Source: a virus. From it: a stretch of 64,000 nt of DNA. Below, piece after piece: positions 43,164 through 50,898 of the stretch. The position numbers were made by a program, and so were the translations under genes. The stretch spans positions 1-64,000 of the IMG/VR virus record IMGVR_UViG_3300017963_000244. The stretch is one strand, 5' to 3'. Within the stretch, counting starts at the first letter, position 1. Each line of letters opens with the position of its first letter. Under the pieces are notes generated by a model. It saw only the letters and a program-made list of their open reading frames with translations, was not told where the DNA came from and made no database searches.

Positions 43164-43424
43164 ATGAGGTTCTTCGACATTGCGCTGAAAGTCCTCTCGA
43201 TGCTCGTGATCCCGGTCATCATCTGGGCCGTGAAGCTCGAGGTGAAGAACGCGATCCAGGACGAGAGGATCGTCGAACTTCAGGAGGACCTGGACAAGCT
43301 GTCCGACGTGACGAACGTGGTCCAGGCGAACTCCCTCGCGCTGGTCCGGCTCGAGGGAAAGCTCGACAACGTCGACGAGAAGATCAGTGAGGTCAAGACG
43401 CTGCTTCGCGACCGCGGTCAGTAG
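43164..43424 (+). CDS. Membrane-anchored coiled-coil protein, possible i-spanin or holin-like (86 aa)
   Basis: ATG at 43164 has AAGGAAGG upstream, better than the in-frame ATG at 43125. Residues about 7-22 (ALKVLSMLVIPVIIWAV) form one transmembrane helix, followed by a heptad-rich helix (ERIVELQEDLDKLSDV, LVRLEGKLDNVDEKISEV). The next gene, a lipoprotein, starts inside its 3' end by 38 bp. An inner-membrane coiled coil overlapping a proline-rich lipoprotein recalls the two-component spanins of phages infecting Gram-negative hosts. A holin-type role is the alternative. Confidence 0.5.
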   Translation: MRFFDIALKVLSMLVIPVIIWAVKLEVKNAIQDERIVELQEDLDKLSDVTNVVQANSLALVRLEGKLDNVDEKISEVKTLLRDRGQ

Positions 43425-43935
43425 CCTCCTTCTGCTCGCGATTGCCTGCGAGGGCGCCGAACCGAGGGACGCCACGGTCCCGGCTCGCGCGGCGGGCGGG
43501 GGCGAGGTCGAGCACAAGGAACCGCCTCCACCTCCGGTGCCCGGAGCTCCGCCGTCCGAGGCTCCCGAGCAGACCGGAGTCGAGGACGATCCTCCGCCCG
43601 AAAACGCGGATCCTGGCTCGCCGCCGGAGGACGGTGTCTCTAAGACCAAGCGGCCCGAGCGAGGGAGGGACGGCTGCCGCCTGGGCGAGATGCGATTCGA
43701 GGGCGAGTGCTGGTCGAAGAAGTACGTGAAGATGCTGCTCAAGCGGCGCGAGCAGGAGGCCCTGGAGAAGGTCCAGAAGGCGCGGGACGTCGCCGACGCC
43801 GCGCAGGGAGCCCGCGACCTGCTCGAGCAGAAGACGGTCCAGATGGATAAGGTCGAGGACGACCTGGACGAGATCCTCGACGAGTTCAGGCGCCAGCAGG
43901 AGGAAGAGAAGAACAAGAAGGAGGAGGGCCCCTGA
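43387..43935 (+). CDS. Proline-rich lipoprotein, possible o-spanin (182 aa)
   Basis: GTG at 43387 gives MRSRRCFATAVSSLLLLAIAC, a signal peptide with lipobox (A-I-A-C). The mature part is Pro/Glu-rich (KEPPPPPVPGAPPSEAP), then a Cys pair near residues 97 and 108, and a long Glu/Lys/Gln helix. The overlap with the preceding membrane-helix gene, plus lipidation and proline richness, is the pattern of Rz/Rz1-type outer spanins, but this protein is larger than typical. Confidence 0.45.
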   Translation: MRSRRCFATAVSSLLLLAIACEGAEPRDATVPARAAGGGEVEHKEPPPPPVPGAPPSEAPEQTGVEDDPPPENADPGSPPEDGVSKTKRPERGRDGCRLGEMRFEGECWSKKYVKMLLKRREQEALEKVQKARDVADAAQGARDLLEQKTVQMDKVEDDLDEILDEFRRQQEEEKNKKEEGP

Positions 43936-43978
43936 CGGTTTTCACGAAGGGATTTTCGCCGGTCGGTAGAGTTCCGGC

Positions 43979-44347
43979 GTGTCAGAGACCGAGATGAACA
44001 CCCCACCCGAGACACCACCAAGCGACGACGGCGCCGCGACGCCGCCCGAGGATCCAGACGTGATCGGCAAGGTCACGCCCGAGGAGCAGGCGGCCATGAT
44101 GGCGATTCGCGGCGAGCAGCAGCAGCTCATGCTGAAGATCGGAGAGCAGGAGTTCCTGAAGACGCGCATCCTCGCGCGACTGGACGAGCTCGAGCGCAAG
44201 CAGCAGGAGTTCGTCAACGGAATCTCGCAGCGCCTCGGCATCAAGGAGGGGCAGCAGTGGGTCGCCGTCGCCGACGGGACCATCCGGCTGGTCAAGCGCG
44301 GCGAGCCGGTCCAGACTCAGGAGGGAGCAGGACCACCCTCAGGATAG
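43979..44347 (+). CDS. Coiled-coil protein of unknown function (122 aa)
   Basis: GTG start. Pro/Glu-rich disordered N-terminus (TPPETPPSDDGAATPPED), then a Glu/Gln-rich helix (EEQAAMMAIRGEQQQLMLK, ILARLDELERKQQEF), then a short strand segment (WVAVADGTIRLVKRG). Next gene follows directly. Unknown; possibly a chaperone or virion linker. Confidence 0.45.
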   Translation: MSETEMNTPPETPPSDDGAATPPEDPDVIGKVTPEEQAAMMAIRGEQQQLMLKIGEQEFLKTRILARLDELERKQQEFVNGISQRLGIKEGQQWVAVADGTIRLVKRGEPVQTQEGAGPPSG

Positions 44348-47077
44348 GTGTCCATGACGTGCGTGAACAGCGGCAAGGAACCGTGGGCCAGCAAGGCTAA
44401 TCCCCTGGAGCCGGCCTCGTGCGACGACGGTGACACGCCGCCCGACACGCCGCCGTGTCCCGATCCGTCGCCCAGTCCGGGTCCCTTCGGACCGGGCTGC
44501 GTGGGTTGGGAAGTTGGTCCCAACGAGTGCCCGGTTCCGCCGACCAACGTCCAGGTCGTGAGCCCGCTGTTCGCGGGAACCCTCGACGTCCGGTGGGATG
44601 ATCCCGCGATCCTGGCCAAGAACGGCAAGTTCAACGTGGTCGGGGTGAACGTCTACCGGAGCGACTCCTCCGAGCGAGGTCCCTACGCGCGCCTGAACAG
44701 GACGCCCGTCGGGGGCCTGTTCTACCGAGACTTCACGGACAACGTCCTGGTCGAGGACGAGGTGGTCGACTGGGACACGAGCTGGCTCTCGAGGGGGGAA
44801 CAGTCGAACGACCGCAAGTGGGTCTTCAGGACTAGCCGCTACCCCATCGTGAAGAAGTCGGGGCAGGCCATCGCGGCCGACAGCCCGATGGACGTGCGCC
44901 TCGTGATCGACGGGCAGATCGTTCCGGTCCAGGCCGTGTTCGGACCGACGGGAGAGGTGACGCTCATCAACGTGCGGGGCTACAACTTCGCCACGGAGCG
45001 CTGGATCGAGCCGACCCTGCCGACGGGGCCCGAGACGGCGGTGTCGCTCAGCTACTGCTACAACGCCAACGCGATCCGCACGAGCCTGGACAGGAAGATC
45101 TGGTATCGGGTCACGACGGTCGCCGCCGATCCGAGCTCTCCGACGGGCTTCCGCGAGACGCCGCTCGACTTCGCCGAGCCCGCGACGCACAGGGCGGTCG
45201 AGTCCCTAGACTACATGTGGCGAGAGGCGATCAGGCGCAACAACTGGGTGCTCGAGCAGGGCGGCGAGCGCGTCAAGATCTTCGTCAAGAAGACCTCGGG
45301 CGAGCAGTGCTTCTGCGGGCGCGACCCGCGGGCCATGGAATACGCGCAGCACCCGAGCGCGCGCTGCGAGACCTGCTTCCCGCTTGGCACCGAGGTCATG
45401 ATGGGAGACTTTACCCGCAAACCCATTGAGGAGGTGCAAGTCGGAGACGAAGTTCTGACCCACGCAGGTAAAGTCCGCCGCGTCTACGAGACGATGAGCC
45501 GTCCGGTTCGAGAGTGCCTCATCGACATCCAAGCGACCCACGGTGTGGGGTTCTCTCCGACCGGGAATCATCCGGTGCTCATTGTCAGACGTGAGGACGC
45601 GCGCTGCGTCAGGAACAAGAGGAGCTTGTGCACGGGGCCGGAGAGCAAAGTCATCTGCACCCGCAAGTCTTGGGCGGATCCTTGCCAACGAGACGTGCAG
45701 CAACATGCCCAGTGGGTGAGGGCTGACGAGGTCCGCGAAGGAGACTATCTCGTGTTCTGCCTGCCGAGCGACGAACTTTTCACGAACGGGATGAGTCGTG
45801 ACCGGCTGCGTGTGCTCGGGTACTACGCGGCCGAAGGAAACACGGCCAAGAAGCAGCGCAAGGATGATGGGTCGACGACCCCGGACGACAAGACGACCGT
45901 CTTCGGATTCCACGTTGATGAGATTCCGTCGTTCGTGACCGAGCTTCAAGAATGTTTGCGGGATGAGTACGGGGCCTCCTCTTCTGTTCAGCCGTGCAGC
46001 AACACCGAGAACGGCTGCGCCTTGGTCGTGAGTCGTCAGGCCGTGGCTAAGGACATATTGGCTCACGTTGGGAAGTACAGTGTGGCCAAGCGACTCAGCC
46101 GAAATCTCGCGTGGCAGCGTCCAGAGATGGCGCGCGAGTTCCTGGGCGCCTATTTCAACGGGGATGGCTGGCAGTGTCTGAACGAGTCCAGGACGCACCT
46201 TGGAGTGAGTAGCGCTTCGTACGCCATGGCGCGGCAGGTGGAGGTCATGCTTCTCCGACAAGGAATAGTTCCGAGGTTCGACTCTCGGTATCGCACGGGG
46301 GTTGCGAATCCGGGCCGTCCGGGCACGCACGAGACGACGGAGCACACGGTGGCTGTTCGCAAGACAGACATGCACGTGCTTGCCAGTACGATGCAGAAGA
46401 TGACCGACGTGCCTTCGGAGAGGCGCCGAGGAGGATGGGCTGTCAGTGCAGGTCGTCTCGTTCTCTATCCCGTCCGCAGCGTTCGTCACATCCCGTACGA
46501 GGGCTCCGTCTACAATCTTGAAGTCGAGGAGGACCATTCCTACGTGGCCAACGGGGCGGTTGCCCACAACTGTTTTGGAACGGGTTTTATCGGTGGGTTT
46601 GAAGGGCCCTACGACGCCATCGTCGCCCCCGACGACGCCGACCGTGCCGTGCGCCAGACGCCGAACGGGCGCTACCTCGAACACATGCAGGACGTGTGGA
46701 CGGGCCCGAGCCCGATGCTCACGCAGAGAGACTTCATCGTCAAGCAGACGAACGAGCGCTACAGCATCGGTCCCGTGCGGAAGCCGAGCAACCGGGGCAA
46801 CGTCCTCCAGCAGCACTTCCAGATCCGGTACCTCGACGAGCAGGACATCCGGTACAGGGTGCCCCTGTTCGACACCACCGAGCTGTGCTGGCCCGAGACC
46901 CGCGAGCGTCCGGCCGTCCTGCAGCGGGGCGCGTGGGAGACGGAGTATCCGCCCGAGGGTCCGCACCCCGTGGGCGCCGACTACCAGCAGACTCCGATGG
47001 AGACCGAGAAGGAGAACGTCCCTGACGAGCGCGAGCAGAGAGGCCGGACGCCGGTCTGGTCCAACATATCGTACTGA
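44348..47077 (+). CDS. Zinc-ribbon virion protein interrupted by a LAGLIDADG intein (909 aa precursor, about 510 aa spliced)
   Basis: Extein: N-terminal Cys/Pro-rich segment and a fibronectin-like domain (DVRWDDPAI, VVGVNVYRS), then a zinc-binding stretch CFCG...RCET. The intein covers residues 343-741 and is removed to rejoin CET with CFGTGFIGGFEGPYD. The joined C-x-C ... C-x-x-C motif is the zinc knuckle typical of a conserved phage neck/tail structural protein. Intein: block A CFPLGTEVMMGD, block B TGNH, two LAGLIDADG motifs (VLGYYAAEG near 489; FLGAYFNGDG near 598), block F VYNLEVEEDHSYVANG, end VAHN, then Cys+1. Start is GTG 44348 or ATG 44354. The C-extein (about 168 aa) contains TQRDFIVKQTNERYSIG and RGNVLQQHFQIRYL. 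Confidence 0.85.
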   Translation: MSMTCVNSGKEPWASKANPLEPASCDDGDTPPDTPPCPDPSPSPGPFGPGCVGWEVGPNECPVPPTNVQVVSPLFAGTLDVRWDDPAILAKNGKFNVVGVNVYRSDSSERGPYARLNRTPVGGLFYRDFTDNVLVEDEVVDWDTSWLSRGEQSNDRKWVFRTSRYPIVKKSGQAIAADSPMDVRLVIDGQIVPVQAVFGPTGEVTLINVRGYNFATERWIEPTLPTGPETAVSLSYCYNANAIRTSLDRKIWYRVTTVAADPSSPTGFRETPLDFAEPATHRAVESLDYMWREAIRRNNWVLEQGGERVKIFVKKTSGEQCFCGRDPRAMEYAQHPSARCETCFPLGTEVMMGDFTRKPIEEVQVGDEVLTHAGKVRRVYETMSRPVRECLIDIQATHGVGFSPTGNHPVLIVRREDARCVRNKRSLCTGPESKVICTRKSWADPCQRDVQQHAQWVRADEVREGDYLVFCLPSDELFTNGMSRDRLRVLGYYAAEGNTAKKQRKDDGSTTPDDKTTVFGFHVDEIPSFVTELQECLRDEYGASSSVQPCSNTENGCALVVSRQAVAKDILAHVGKYSVAKRLSRNLAWQRPEMAREFLGAYFNGDGWQCLNESRTHLGVSSASYAMARQVEVMLLRQGIVPRFDSRYRTGVANPGRPGTHETTEHTVAVRKTDMHVLASTMQKMTDVPSERRRGGWAVSAGRLVLYPVRSVRHIPYEGSVYNLEVEEDHSYVANGAVAHNCFGTGFIGGFEGPYDAIVAPDDADRAVRQTPNGRYLEHMQDVWTGPSPMLTQRDFIVKQTNERYSIGPVRKPSNRGNVLQQHFQIRYLDEQDIRYRVPLFDTTELCWPETRERPAVLQRGAWETEYPPEGPHPVGADYQQTPMETEKENVPDEREQRGRTPVWSNISY
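45374..46570 (+). other. Full-length intein with LAGLIDADG endonuclease (399 aa)
   Basis: Cys1 at 45374, ends VAHN before Cys+1 at 46571. Contains both LAGLIDADG motifs, so it can both splice and home. It begins exactly at the fourth cysteine position of the host protein's zinc ribbon. Confidence 0.88.
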
Positions 47078-47093
47078 TCCGAGGACCTGATCG

Positions 47094-47627
47094 ATGCTCG
47101 GGATCAAGATCAGGACGACGCGCGGCAAGACCTGGACGAACGTCGCGTCGGAGGACTTCATCACGCGGAAGTTCCTGCAGAAGGTCGGCAGGCTCTTCGT
47201 GAAGTCCATCGTGTACGAGGCCCGCAAGGACTTCGCCAAGCAGGGGGGCTCGCGGACGCCGACGGGACAACCCGAGGGGATTCCGGCCGACGAGGCTTTC
47301 TACAAGTCGTTCAAGTTCAGGACCACGGAGAAGACCGTCGAGATCTACTGCTCGTGGCCCCAGATCGAGCAGATCACCGAGGGCAGGCGCCCGTACCCGA
47401 TGGACTGGCTCACGCAGCAGGCCGGGATCTCCCGCGTGCCCATGAAGGGCCCGGGCGGTACAGTGCTGATCAAGACTACCCCCGCCAGCTCCGAGGACGC
47501 CTGGATCCATCCGGGCTTCCGCAAGAACAACTTCCTTCGTCGGGGGTATGAGCGGGCACGGCGCGAGATGGACACGATGCTCCAGCAGCAGATAGTCGAG
47601 ACCCTGAAGAAGCTGCCCCTTGCATGA
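47094..47627 (+). CDS. Putative tail-completion/neck protein (177 aa)
   Basis: GAGG upstream of the ATG. Contains helix FLQKVGRLFVKSIVYEARKD and strand TVEIYCSWPQIEQITEGRRP, then a C-terminal helix (YERARREMDTMLQQQIVETL). The order (basic N-terminus, helix, ITEGRRPYPMDWL motif, helix) resembles HK97 gp10-type completion proteins. Position after the zinc-ribbon neck-like protein agrees. Overlaps the next gene by 4 bp. Confidence 0.5.
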   Translation: MLGIKIRTTRGKTWTNVASEDFITRKFLQKVGRLFVKSIVYEARKDFAKQGGSRTPTGQPEGIPADEAFYKSFKFRTTEKTVEIYCSWPQIEQITEGRRPYPMDWLTQQAGISRVPMKGPGGTVLIKTTPASSEDAWIHPGFRKNNFLRRGYERARREMDTMLQQQIVETLKKLPLA

Positions 47628-48328
47628 TCGAGGCCCACATCATCTGCTGTCGGAAGTGCGAGATCCGAGACCTCGGGCTCACGATGCTGCCCGGTCAGGA
47701 GCAGTGGGTCTCGGAGGTCGTCGCGGGGAACTCCGAGGACCTCCGCGCGGAGCAGCGCAAGGGGAACGTCCGCGTCTACCGGAGGACGCGGCCCGTGAAT
47801 AGGGAGCCGAAGCGTCCTCCCCCTCCGTTCGTCGTGCGCTCTCGACCCCAGGTTCGGGAGCGCGAGGAGCCTAGGGTCATCCAGAAGGTCATCGAGAAGG
47901 TCGTGGAGGTCGTCGAGACCAAGGTCGACACCGAGGAGGTCGCGCGCCAGGTGCGAGGAGCCCTGCTGGGGGACATGAGGGAGATAATCGCGGAGGAGAT
48001 GAGCAGGCTGCTCGAGGCCCAGGCGACGCCCCAAAGGGCCCAGGCGACGCCCCCGACGGTCGACGCGGCCGCCCTGGAAAGCGCCCTGGAGGCGGTCTTG
48101 GGGCGCCTGGCGGGTGCTGTGGCGCTTCCGGTCGCTCGGACGGCTCCTCCGTCTCCCGACAGGCCCCTCTACCTGCCCGAGAACCTGGTCGACAAGGACG
48201 CCAAGGTCAGGATCAGGGTGAGCGAGCGTGCTCAGGACGAGGGCGCCGACCTCGACGACGCCGCCGACGCGCTCCGAAAGTTCAAGAAGCGCCACGCGGG
48301 TAAAACGAAGGAGAGCGAGGAGAGCTGA
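47624..48328 (+). CDS. Charged helical protein (234 aa)
   Basis: Starts with a CxxC pair (IICCRKCEIRDLG) and MLPGQEQWVSE, then a Pro/Arg region and a long Glu/Val helix (RVIQKVIEKVVEVVETKV, MREIIAEEMSRLLE). The C-terminal third includes PLYLPENLVDKDAKVRIRV. The N-terminal short domain resembles other phage small structural proteins. Function not recognised. Confidence 0.45.
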   Translation: MIEAHIICCRKCEIRDLGLTMLPGQEQWVSEVVAGNSEDLRAEQRKGNVRVYRRTRPVNREPKRPPPPFVVRSRPQVREREEPRVIQKVIEKVVEVVETKVDTEEVARQVRGALLGDMREIIAEEMSRLLEAQATPQRAQATPPTVDAAALESALEAVLGRLAGAVALPVARTAPPSPDRPLYLPENLVDKDAKVRIRVSERAQDEGADLDDAADALRKFKKRHAGKTKESEES

Positions 48329-48332
48329 GACG

Positions 48333-49340
48333 ATGACCGAACGTGAAACTCCGATCCACGGCGTCGGGCTAGATTGCGGGACCATGAACCTCGTCGCGGC
48401 CAGGCGGAGCAAGGAGGGCGTCGTGACGACCCGCATCAGGGACGCCTTCCTCGACCTCCCCCGGGAGCACAAGAAGATGCTCCGGCTCTCCAACGTGAAC
48501 TACGTCGAGAAGGGGGAGGACCTGGTAATCGTCGGGGACGCCGCCTACGAGATGGCCAACGTCCTCGGAAAGGAGGTGAGGCGTCCGCTGCATTCCGGGG
48601 TCGTCTCTCCACAGGAGATGGAGGCCCTCGAGATCCTCGCCATCCTGATCCGACACGTCCTCAAGGAACCGGTCCAGGAGGATGAGATCTGCTACTTCTC
48701 CGTCCCTGCTCCTCCCGTGGATCAGCCGGGGAGGGACGTGATCTACCACCGCGGCATCCTGGAACGCATCATCACGGAGTGCGGCTACCAGGCTCACGCC
48801 TCGAGCGAGGCGCTGGCCATCATCTACTCCGAGTGCGCACAGGACCAGTTCAGCGGCATCGGCATCTCCTTCGGCAGCGGCCTGTCGAACGTCACGCTCG
48901 CCATCAACACGGTCGAGGGGCTCAGCTTCTCGGTCGCCAGGGCGGGCGACTGGCTCGATCGCGGCGCGGCCAGCAGCACGGACCTCACGCGGGCTCGGAT
49001 GTGCACTCTCAAGGAGAAGGGCCTCAACCTGATGCAACCCGGAGGACGCGAGGAGGAGGCGCTGTGCGTCTACTACAAGTCCCTCGTCGAGTACGTGCTC
49101 GACCACATCGCGAGCGAGTTCGACAAGATCAAGGGTCGCTTCGCGCTGCCCCACCCGATCCCCATCGTGGTCTCGGGAGGCACGAGCAAGGCCGGGGGTT
49201 TCCTCGAGTTCTTCACGCGGGTCTTCGAGGAGAAGCGCCGGAAGTTCCCCATCGAGGTCAGCGAGGTCCGGGCCGCGAAGGAGCCGCTCGACGCCGTCGC
49301 CAGGGGGCTGCTCGTCCAGGCCCTCCAGGAATATGAGTAG
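48333..49340 (+). CDS. Actin/Hsp70-fold ATPase (335 aa)
   Basis: Three signature motifs of the ASKHA fold: phosphate-1 GVGLDCGTMNLVAARR (about 10-25), phosphate-2 GIGISFGSGLSNVTLA (about 175-190) and adenosine IPIVVSGGTSKAGGF (about 278-292). The length fits actin-like ParM/MreB-type proteins. ATP binding is likely; polymerisation or chaperone activity is inferred. It lies amid virion genes, with GGAGAG before the ATG at 48333. The final 8 bp overlap the PAPS-reductase-like gene. Roles such as virion/DNA positioning or virion assembly chaperone are possible. Confidence 0.75.
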   Translation: MTERETPIHGVGLDCGTMNLVAARRSKEGVVTTRIRDAFLDLPREHKKMLRLSNVNYVEKGEDLVIVGDAAYEMANVLGKEVRRPLHSGVVSPQEMEALEILAILIRHVLKEPVQEDEICYFSVPAPPVDQPGRDVIYHRGILERIITECGYQAHASSEALAIIYSECAQDQFSGIGISFGSGLSNVTLAINTVEGLSFSVARAGDWLDRGAASSTDLTRARMCTLKEKGLNLMQPGGREEEALCVYYKSLVEYVLDHIASEFDKIKGRFALPHPIPIVVSGGTSKAGGFLEFFTRVFEEKRRKFPIEVSEVRAAKEPLDAVARGLLVQALQEYE

Positions 49341-50388
49341 GTCCGACGGCCTGTCGCTCTGGACGGGGACGAGGACCGACCTGTCGTGCGTCCCCGAGCG
49401 GCTCGAGGAGTACCAGCCCGTCGTCAGCTTCAGCGGCGGCAAGGACTCGGTCGCGACCACCCTCGCGCTGCGAGAGCACGAGATCGAGGCGCGGCACGTC
49501 TTCGCCGACACGGGCTGGGAGTCCGAGCAGACCACCGACTACGTCCGGGAGATCGGCCAGAAGCTCGGCATCCCGATAGAGGTCGTCGAGACGACGCCGC
49601 CCGAGCTCGAGCCGTGGGTCGAGGAGCTCGTCGCCGAGGCCGAGAAGCGCCTCGGTCGAAGGTTCGGCGCGCTCCCGAGGGGGATGCTGCACCGGGGAGG
49701 GACGCCGCTGAGGATCGGCCGGTGGTGCACCATCGAGTACAAGCTGCGCCCTATCAAGGCGTACCACGAACGCGTGAGCGACGAGACGGGACTAGACGTG
49801 GTCAACGTCGTGGGCGTCCGGGCCGAGGAGAGCCTGTCTAGGGCCCGGAGGGAGACGTGGTACCTCGACCGGCAGTGGGACGGCTACATGTGGCTGCCCA
49901 TCCACCACTGGCGCACGGACGACGTCCTCCGCATCCACCAGAGGCACGGCATTCCCGTCAATCCCCTCTACAGGAAGGGCCACGACCGCGTCGGCTGCTA
50001 CCCGTGCATCCTCGCGCGGAAGGACGAGATCCGCCTCATCGCTCAGCTTGAGCCCGGGCGCATCGAGATGGTGCGCGAGCTCGAGCAGCTGTTCGAGAAG
50101 ATCAGGACGCGCCGTAACAGGGAGCGGCCTGGGCGCTACGGCAAGGAGGATCCCGGTTTCTTCGAGGCCGTGATCGAGCGCGGCAACTCCACGGTCCCCG
50201 CGAAGATCGACGACGTGGTGGACTGGGCGCGTACGGGACACGGCCGCAGGGTGAGGCTCACCGAGGTCCCGCCGGGCGGCGGCTGCTTCCGGTGGGGACT
50301 GTGCGAGACGGTGGAGAGGCCCGACGATTCCGACCGGGAGTCCATCGCTGCCGTCCTGAACGAGGCCCTGGGCACCTCGAGCGAATGA
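49333..50388 (+). CDS. PAPS-reductase-like / PP-loop ATPase (351 aa)
   Basis: The PP-loop SFSGGKDSVATTLAL (about residues 31-46) marks the adenine nucleotide alpha-hydrolase superfamily. HVFADTGWESEQTTDYV and VVGVRAEESLSRARR match the phosphoadenosine phosphosulfate reductase group. HDRVGCYPCILARKDE gives a CxxC, and a further CT at RWCTIEYK could help bind a metal or Fe-S cluster. Related phage proteins are widespread and usually not true sulfate-assimilation enzymes. Start at ATG 49333 overlaps the ATPase gene. Possible role: nucleobase, DNA or tRNA thiolation chemistry, or sulfur metabolism. Confidence 0.75.
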   Translation: MSRSDGLSLWTGTRTDLSCVPERLEEYQPVVSFSGGKDSVATTLALREHEIEARHVFADTGWESEQTTDYVREIGQKLGIPIEVVETTPPELEPWVEELVAEAEKRLGRRFGALPRGMLHRGGTPLRIGRWCTIEYKLRPIKAYHERVSDETGLDVVNVVGVRAEESLSRARRETWYLDRQWDGYMWLPIHHWRTDDVLRIHQRHGIPVNPLYRKGHDRVGCYPCILARKDEIRLIAQLEPGRIEMVRELEQLFEKIRTRRNRERPGRYGKEDPGFFEAVIERGNSTVPAKIDDVVDWARTGHGRRVRLTEVPPGGGCFRWGLCETVERPDDSDRESIAAVLNEALGTSSE

Positions 50389-50392
50389 TTCT

Positions 50393-50415
50393 CCTATCGG
50401 GCGCCCCTCGGTAGG
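50393..50415 (+). promoter_or_regulatory. Candidate promoter motif CCTATCGGGCGCCCCTCGG with hairpin
   Basis: Almost identical to 63233-63250 (one extra base). The element can also fold into a 9-bp stem with two G-U pairs. It lies 24 bp before the GTG at 50440, five bases after the preceding stop. Confidence 0.45.
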
Positions 50416-50439
50416 ATCTTGATCAGGAGGCCCCGCGCT

Positions 50440-50898
50440 GTGACCCTCGAGGAACGCGTCCGCGCCGTCAAGGCGAAGTTTGAAGAAGCGGCCGACGAGC
50501 TGCTCGCACTCGTCTCCGAGAGTCCGAGCCAGGTCTCGGACATCATGCGGATCGCGCGGCCGAGCACGGAGGACGGGCCCTCCTTCTCGGTCAGCAGCGA
50601 GCTCGTGGAGCGGCTGCAAGTGGAGGGCCACCCTCCCAGCGAGGACCGTCTCTCGCTTCCGTGGGAGGGTCGCTTTCTCCAGGTCTCGTCTCGCAGCGTC
50701 CGACACGAGAAGGAGCCCGTAGACGTCCTCATCCCGGAGGGAGAGGTCTTCGTCCTGGTCAACGTCTGGCCCGAGAACCCGGCGCGCACCCAGGCGTTTC
50801 GCGAGCTGAACGCGGGAGCCGGGGGGCCCGAGGAGATTCAGCGGCGTCTGGCCGAGATCAGCGAGGCTGAAGAGGCTGGTCCATGTACTACTTCCTGA
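50440..50898 (+). CDS. Small structural-gene neighbour of unknown function (152 aa)
   Basis: GTG at 50440 has AGGAGG nine bases upstream, better than the TTG at 50419. Helix at start (LEERVRAVKAKFEEAADELL), then a beta-rich part (RLSLPWEGRFLQVSSRSV, VDVLIPEGEVFVLVNVW), then an acidic C-terminal helix. Overlaps the next gene by 16 bp. No family recognised. Confidence 0.45.
   Translation: MTLEERVRAVKAKFEEAADELLALVSESPSQVSDIMRIARPSTEDGPSFSVSSELVERLQVEGHPPSEDRLSLPWEGRFLQVSSRSVRHEKEPVDVLIPEGEVFVLVNVWPENPARTQAFRELNAGAGGPEEIQRRLAEISEAEEAGPCTTS

Noticed and set aside
49333-50388. DndC-type DNA phosphorothioation protein
   Set aside because: The PP-loop fits the wider PAPS reductase group; no dndB, D or E neighbours exist, so a specific Dnd role is not supported.
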